64,000 nucleotides of DNA from Ampelomyces quisqualis (lineage: Eukaryota > Ascomycota > Dothideomycetes > Pleosporales > Phaeosphaeriaceae), in assembly GCA_018398575.1 (NCBI GenBank), contig JAGTXZ010000019.1:186001-250000 (forward strand), given 5' to 3'. The position numbers and the translations under genes are program-made. The notes beneath the pieces were generated by a model. It was given only the letters and a program-made list of their open reading frames with translations. It did not search any database and was not told the DNA's origin. Below are positions 59,150 through 64,000 of this stretch, in pieces (positions within the stretch are counted from its first letter, which is position 1; each line of letters begins with the position of its first letter).

Positions 59150-59830
59150 CCTGCAGGCTGCAAGGGCTTTTGCCTGCGGCCATTTTAATATTAAGTTTAG
59201 ATTCTATTTAGACGTGTCTAAGAAGTATGCTTATTGCACACTCTTAAATAAGAAGTGTCGCCTAGTTCTCTTATATGCAGGCTAAGAGTATAATAGCCTT
59301 TTTAAGGCCCTTAACTGCAGGTTTGCTGCCTTAAGTAGAAATAAGTCTAATAAGGTAGTATTAGAGCAGAAGGCTGCTGTTAAGGAGGCAGCGTTTTAGT
59401 TAGCTGCTGTTATGCAAGTAGGCACTGCATAAGTAGCTAACATAAATAATGCTAACTTGTTAGTTAGCGCTTATTACTAGAGGGAGGAGCTAGCTAAAAA
59501 GGTTAGAGCAATAGCTAAGGAGGTTAGGTTGCTTAGAAGAAGTATAGCTAGGTTAACTAGTGTAGTTGCTTAGCTAGTAGATATTATAATAGCATTAAGA
59601 GCTAATTAGTTAGCAGAGCAAGAAGAAGCGCAAGCAGCAACGTTTTAGGCAGCAGTAGAGCAAGAGGCAGGTACTTGTAGCAGGTAGGGCTAGAATAGAA
59701 GATAACTAGGTAGTACGTTAGTGTCTGTACCTAGAGATTTAGATAGTTAAGAACGTCCTACTAGTAGCAGCAACAGTCTACTATTAGATCTAATAGAAGA
59801 GTAAGACTCCTATTATTAATAGCTGTTACT
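59150..59830 (+). pseudogene. gypsy-A copy 3 antisense accessory ORF (best preserved)
   Basis: Plus-strand frame antisense to pol, and the clearest of the three copies. RAFACGHFNIKFRFYL-type start (His kept), then K-Y-A-Y-C-T-L-L-N-K-K-C near 59225-59262, where the first Cys of C-x2-C-x6-C became Tyr. A coiled-coil stretch follows, EELAKKVRAIAKEVRLLRRS near 59490-59545 and ALRANQLAEQEEAQAA near 59595-59640, then a Ser/Asp-rich end. Only Gln-type stops. Confidence 0.65.
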
Positions 59831-60049
59831 TACTAGTGTAGTAGTTACAATATTAAGTTTAATTTCCCTAACATAATTATCTTATAATGCTGTAAGATCT
59901 TTAACTCTTTTTTCTTATACTATAATCTACTTAGCTAACGCTTGTAGAAGTCCTAGCTGTTTTAGATAGCGTTTATAAAACGCTTGTAATATATATAGAG
60001 CACCTATAAAGTTTAAGGCGTTGTACTAGGTAGAGTTAGAGTTATAGCC

Positions 60050-63000
60050 TACCTATTTTACGCAATACTTTAGGATAGAGTAGTACAGCTTACTAGCTAA
60101 GATCTTTTTAACTTCTTATTCTTTAACGCCTTAAATTAAGATGCTAGATAAGTTTAGGCTTAACTAACTAGGCAGGGAGTTGTTAGAGTCCTTATAAAGG
60201 ACGTCTAGAGCAAACATGTTATAGATCTTAGAACCTTTAGGTAGCTTTAGTTAAAATAAATAGCTAACTTATTCTAGAACTTTAAAGAGGCCTTTTTACA
60301 ATTTAGCGAGTTTGCGACTTAGGCAAGTAACAGATAGGTTTTAGGTTAGAAGGTAAACCTTATTACTTACTGCCTAATTAACAGGTTAATAATATTTGTT
60401 TACCTTAGTAGCTATCTGTTTCTGCGCTTTCTCTATATTATCTTTAGCTGTGCGCTAGGCTTTATACATGCAAGTAGCTAAGCTTAAGGCATCCTTAATA
60501 TTTACATCTTTATATTTTAAAGAGGATAATACTTAATCCTAGCTCTGTTATAGTTTAGATCTAAACAAAAGCTAGTACAGCGCTATACTAATTGCAGAGT
60601 GCAGCAGCGTAGCTTAGGCTTAATTAATTATTAGCAAGAGGTTACTTTAGTTGTCCTAGTAATAGAATACAAAAGGCCTTAATTATTAATTAATATACTT
60701 GTTTATAATCTTAGTTTGTCTATTAGTTTGTTTATAGTAGGCTGTAGAAAGCTTAAGTTGCACGCCTAGGATCTTGCAGAACTTAGACTAGAATTAGGAT
60801 ACAAACTAGGGTCTGCAGTTAGACACTATACTTTTAGGCGTATAGCTAAATTAGTATACCTATTAGATAAACAAGTAAGCTATTTCTTAAGCGTTAATTA
60901 TTTTGTAGCAAGGAATAAAAACAGCCTACTTAGATAGGCAATTAATAACAACTATAATTTAATTATAGCTATAATAATATATTAGAAATATCTTAAAATC
61001 TATACATAAATACTGTATAGGCCTATTAGAAATTTGTAACAGATAGAGGAAACCTTAGGCTTAGAGCTGTCTTAGATAGGATCTTTAACAGGAAACGCAG
61101 TTTTGTATATAGTGTTTGTATATAGCCTCTATACTCCTCTAATAATATTACTAAGCTAGAAGCTAATACATCTTTATAGCGCTTAGGTAAGTAGTAAATA
61201 CCTAATTGTAAGCTTCTCTAATTAGTTAAGTACCTAAAAAGAAGTCTCTAAGTACATATAGGCGTAAGTAATACAGTAGTAGTTCTTCTTAAACATAATA
61301 CAGCTGTAGTAGCGTAAGGCGTTCTTTCTTAAAGGAGTAGTAATTCTCTACTAGCAGGGCTTTAATTAGTTCTAATAAGTTAAGATTTAGAGAGGCACTA
61401 ATAGATTAGACTAAAATAGCTAAAATATTAATCTCTAGCTAGTTACAGACGTAGTTCTAAGCTAGTTTAGAGTTAACTAGAGGGCTTAGGCGTTTAGGTC
61501 TTAGAAGTACACAGGATCTGTTATCTTATTAGGCAGCCTTAACCTTGCTAACGTCCTGTTCCCTTTAGCTTAGGATATTAGCTTACTTGTTAAGCTTACT
61601 AGGCATGTACTTAATGCAGAAATTAAAAGAAGTAATAATCTCTACCTATTGTGCTTAATGTGCATTAAGAACCTTAGTAGTTATAAAGTATTCTAAGGAG
61701 CAGTAATCTAAATATACCTAGATTTAACTCTGTATAAAAGTAAGTTTAGCTCTTTACTTCTTAAACGCTTTTAGAATAGCAAAAAGTTTCTTGTTATATA
61801 TTTCCTAATTAAGCTTAGCCCTAGATAGGGCGTAACTATAGAAGGCTATAGAATACTACTTGTTGTTAGAGTACTTCTAAGAGAGTACTCTTGCTATTAC
61901 TCTATCTAACGCGTTAGTTTCTAACTTTGTGTTATACTTAGAATAGAAATAAGATAGTATAGAAATAGCTAGGAGTAAGGCTTTAATCTAATTAAAAGCC
62001 TGTTAGCAGTCTATAGTTTAATTAAACAGTGTAGCGGGACTTTAAAGCTTTATAATTAGTTTAGCTACACAAGAGAAATCCTTAATAAATTGTTAATAGA
62101 AACTAGCAAAACTAAGAAATAACTTAACGCTAGTAACTATAGTAGGTTTAGCCTAGTTTTAGAGTGCTTCTACCTTGTTAGGGTTAACTTTAGTGCCCTA
62201 GTTTGTTAAAACGTAACCTAAATACTTTGTACAGGTTACATAGAATTTACTCTTCTAAATATCTACTTAGAGTCCTATAGTACGTAGGCGCTCTAGGACC
62301 TTTTAAACGTGTTCCTAATGTAAGTTTATATTCTTAGAGTAGATTAGAATGTTGTTAAGATACGCAATGCAGAAATTATTAAGATAATTAATTAGTATAT
62401 TATTTATGTAGCGTTAATATATAGCTAGCCTATTGCATAAGCTAAAAGAAAGAACCTTACACTTATATGTACTATAATAGGTCTAAAAGGTAGTATACTC
62501 TTTAGAGTTAGGATCTATACAAATTTTGTTAAAAGCAGCCTAGATATTAAACTTAGTAAAGATCTTAGCCTTAGAGAGGCGTAATAGCAGCTTATTAATA
62601 CAAGAGATTAGATAGACGTTCTTGCGCGTAAGGGCGTTAATCTTCTAGTAGTCTACACAGATGCGTATATCTCTATTTAGTTTACGTACACAAAGGATAG
62701 GTAAAGCAAAAGGACTTTAGCTAGCCTTAATAAAACCCTTCTAAAGGTGTTCTTAGACGTAGGCCTTAGTAGCTTTAAGCTCCTTTTAGTTTTGCTTGTA
62801 CAGGAGACTAAACGCATTTAGTAATAGTTCTTTAAAGATAATCTTGTAATTGTACAGACAATAAGAAGGTAATTAATTAGCTGCTAACTTGCTAAATACA
62901 TCCTAATACTAGAAGTAATAGGCAGGTAATCTCTTATCTAATTAGCTTTAATTATCTGCGTTATCCTTAGAGGCAAGGATCCTATTAATCTTATAGAGGC

Positions 63001-63770
63001 TTATTGTAAAGAACTTATTCTAGGGCTTCTTTGTAATAAAGTAAAATGTATTAGCAGAAATAAGAGCAATGCAGGTAGTTAGAGAAGGTTTAGACTCTAA
63101 GCAGTTTTGCTTAGTTAGGGTATAAGGCATCTCTAAGATTTTTTAGGCTAATAGGAGCTTTAAGCATCCCTTAATACAATAAATAGAAGAAGAGGAACAG
63201 TAAAGACTGTTTTAGATACAATAGTCTTCTTTCTTCTATAGGGCGTTGCGTTGTTGCACATTAAGATAGACAGTAGCTAGCACTATAGCTTAATATAGAA
63301 CAGTAGAAATAGAGGGTAAAGAATTATATAAACAGAGGTACTTAGATAGCTAAATAAACTGTAACCTATTTGTGTCTAATTAAATCTTAAATTGTCTTAA
63401 CTATTAGAGGCTAAGTATACAATCCTAAAACTTAAGATTAAGGATAAGGAATAGATAGTTCAAAATCTTTTAGCTATTAATATTTAAGTATAGTTAAATA
63501 TATTAAGTAACTAAAGAAGTAATCTAATCCTTAAAGCTGCGTACCTAAACCTAGAAGAGGAGCTTCTAGATAGGTTGCTGCAAGGCTTTAGAAACAGATA
63601 AGACAATTTATAAATTTAAAAATAGAAAACCTTAAGCACTAGTGTTAACAAGAGTATTAAGGCGTAAGCTAAGGCCTTAGTTGTAAAGAAGCGTAAGTAT
63701 AAGAAAATAGAGACTACAAAACAAATAAAAAAGGTTAAAGTAAGATAGATTGTAACAGCTTAAGCCTAGA
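60050..63770 (-). pseudogene. gypsy-A copy 3 pol: protease, RT, RNase H, integrase, chromodomain
   Basis: Reverse of the order in copy 1: chromodomain about 60050-60160, integrase 60500-61150, RNase H about 61800-61990, RT about 62280-62840 with YLNN (Asn codons at 62351-62356), protease region above 62850. Aligned throughout with copies 1 and 2. Confidence 0.86.
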
Positions 63771-64000
63771 GAGAAGTGTCTTCTTAGGCACTTCTGTTTC
63801 TTATATAATACACCTCCTAATTAGGTTACTTTTAAGCATCTTTATACTTATCTACTTCTACAGCTTTAATCTAACGCACACAAGGCTTTATGCAGTTACT
63901 AGAGTAGTGTTTTAGCTTACTACAATTATAACAACTACTAGAAGTCTTCTATTATTCTAGCTTAAGAGTCTTTATAGAAAGACGCACTGTTATAGATTAA
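63771..64000 (-). pseudogene. gypsy-A copy 3 gag, C-terminal end
   Basis: The zinc knuckle at 63892-63933 (minus) reads C-Y-N-C-x4-H-x4-C, with all four ligands kept; only the usual Gly before His is Lys. It is the only complete knuckle among the three copies. Confidence 0.8.

Larger units (their letters stand above)
58473..64000 (-). mobile_element. gypsy-A chromodomain retrotransposon, copy 3 (reverse, cut by window end)
   Basis: Starts with the 3' LTR (58473-58771) and runs reversed through antisense frame, integrase, RNase H, RT, protease and the zinc knuckle of gag at the window edge. The expected target duplication at 58468-58472 is agtag; the partner is outside. Confidence 0.94.

Noticed and set aside
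1..64000. CRISPR arrays, tRNA, rRNA, intact host genes
   Set aside because: No regularly spaced repeats, no recognisable RNA genes, and no intact frame longer than 78 codons; everything traced belongs to decayed elements or remains unknown.

Overview
This 64 kb window is a transposon graveyard from a filamentous ascomycete (Pezizomycotina, probably a dothideomycete; that placement is inference). I found no intact gene, rRNA, tRNA or CRISPR array. Every long reading frame is broken by TAA or TAG at positions where Gln, Arg or Trp is expected, and almost never by TGA. That is the mark of repeat-induced point mutation (RIP). Here the C-to-T change seems confined to C with a pyrimidine before it and a purine after it (YCR, or YGR on the other strand).

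Layout. 1-3815: reverse-oriented copy of a large hAT DNA transposon, cut by the window start and carrying a solo gypsy-A LTR (3117-3416). 3816-9229: minus-strand chromodomain gypsy element (gypsy-C), 5' truncated. 9230-23874: Ty1/copia element (+) with a full gypsy-A (10634-17728) inside it. 23875-54840: a plus-strand gypsy-C fragment split by a complete hAT (24346-30260, 8-bp target duplication AACGCAAG) and by a complete reverse-oriented copia (31821-53387, duplication AAGGC). That copia itself holds a complete gypsy-B (34960-41885, duplication GTTAA) and a second gypsy-A (45607-52722). 54841-58472: an unrecognised element with a long minus-strand decayed reading frame. 58473-64000: a third gypsy-A (minus), running off the window.

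The main discovery is in the hAT family. Both copies carry, divergent from the transposase, a three-exon gene for a histone H3-like protein of about 148-152 residues. In both copies the two introns lie at the same sites and in the same phase, and their removal joins a basic tail to an H3 alphaN helix and histone fold. The tail keeps the part around H3 K18-K27, but its first 15 or so residues do not look like the H3 K4/K9 region. Between this gene and the transposase lies another conserved reading frame with a basic coiled middle and a probably acidic end. The transposon therefore seems to have carried chromatin-protein cargo.

Other themes: antisense accessory reading frames between pol and the 3' LTR in gypsy-A, gypsy-C and copia, with a weaker case in gypsy-B; Tf1-like self-priming signals in gypsy-A and gypsy-B; short introns in the hAT that share a TTATTAC direct repeat; and a copia element whose flanks do not match, which points to recombination. 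Protein readings are my own translations, taking TAA/TAG as RIP-altered codons.
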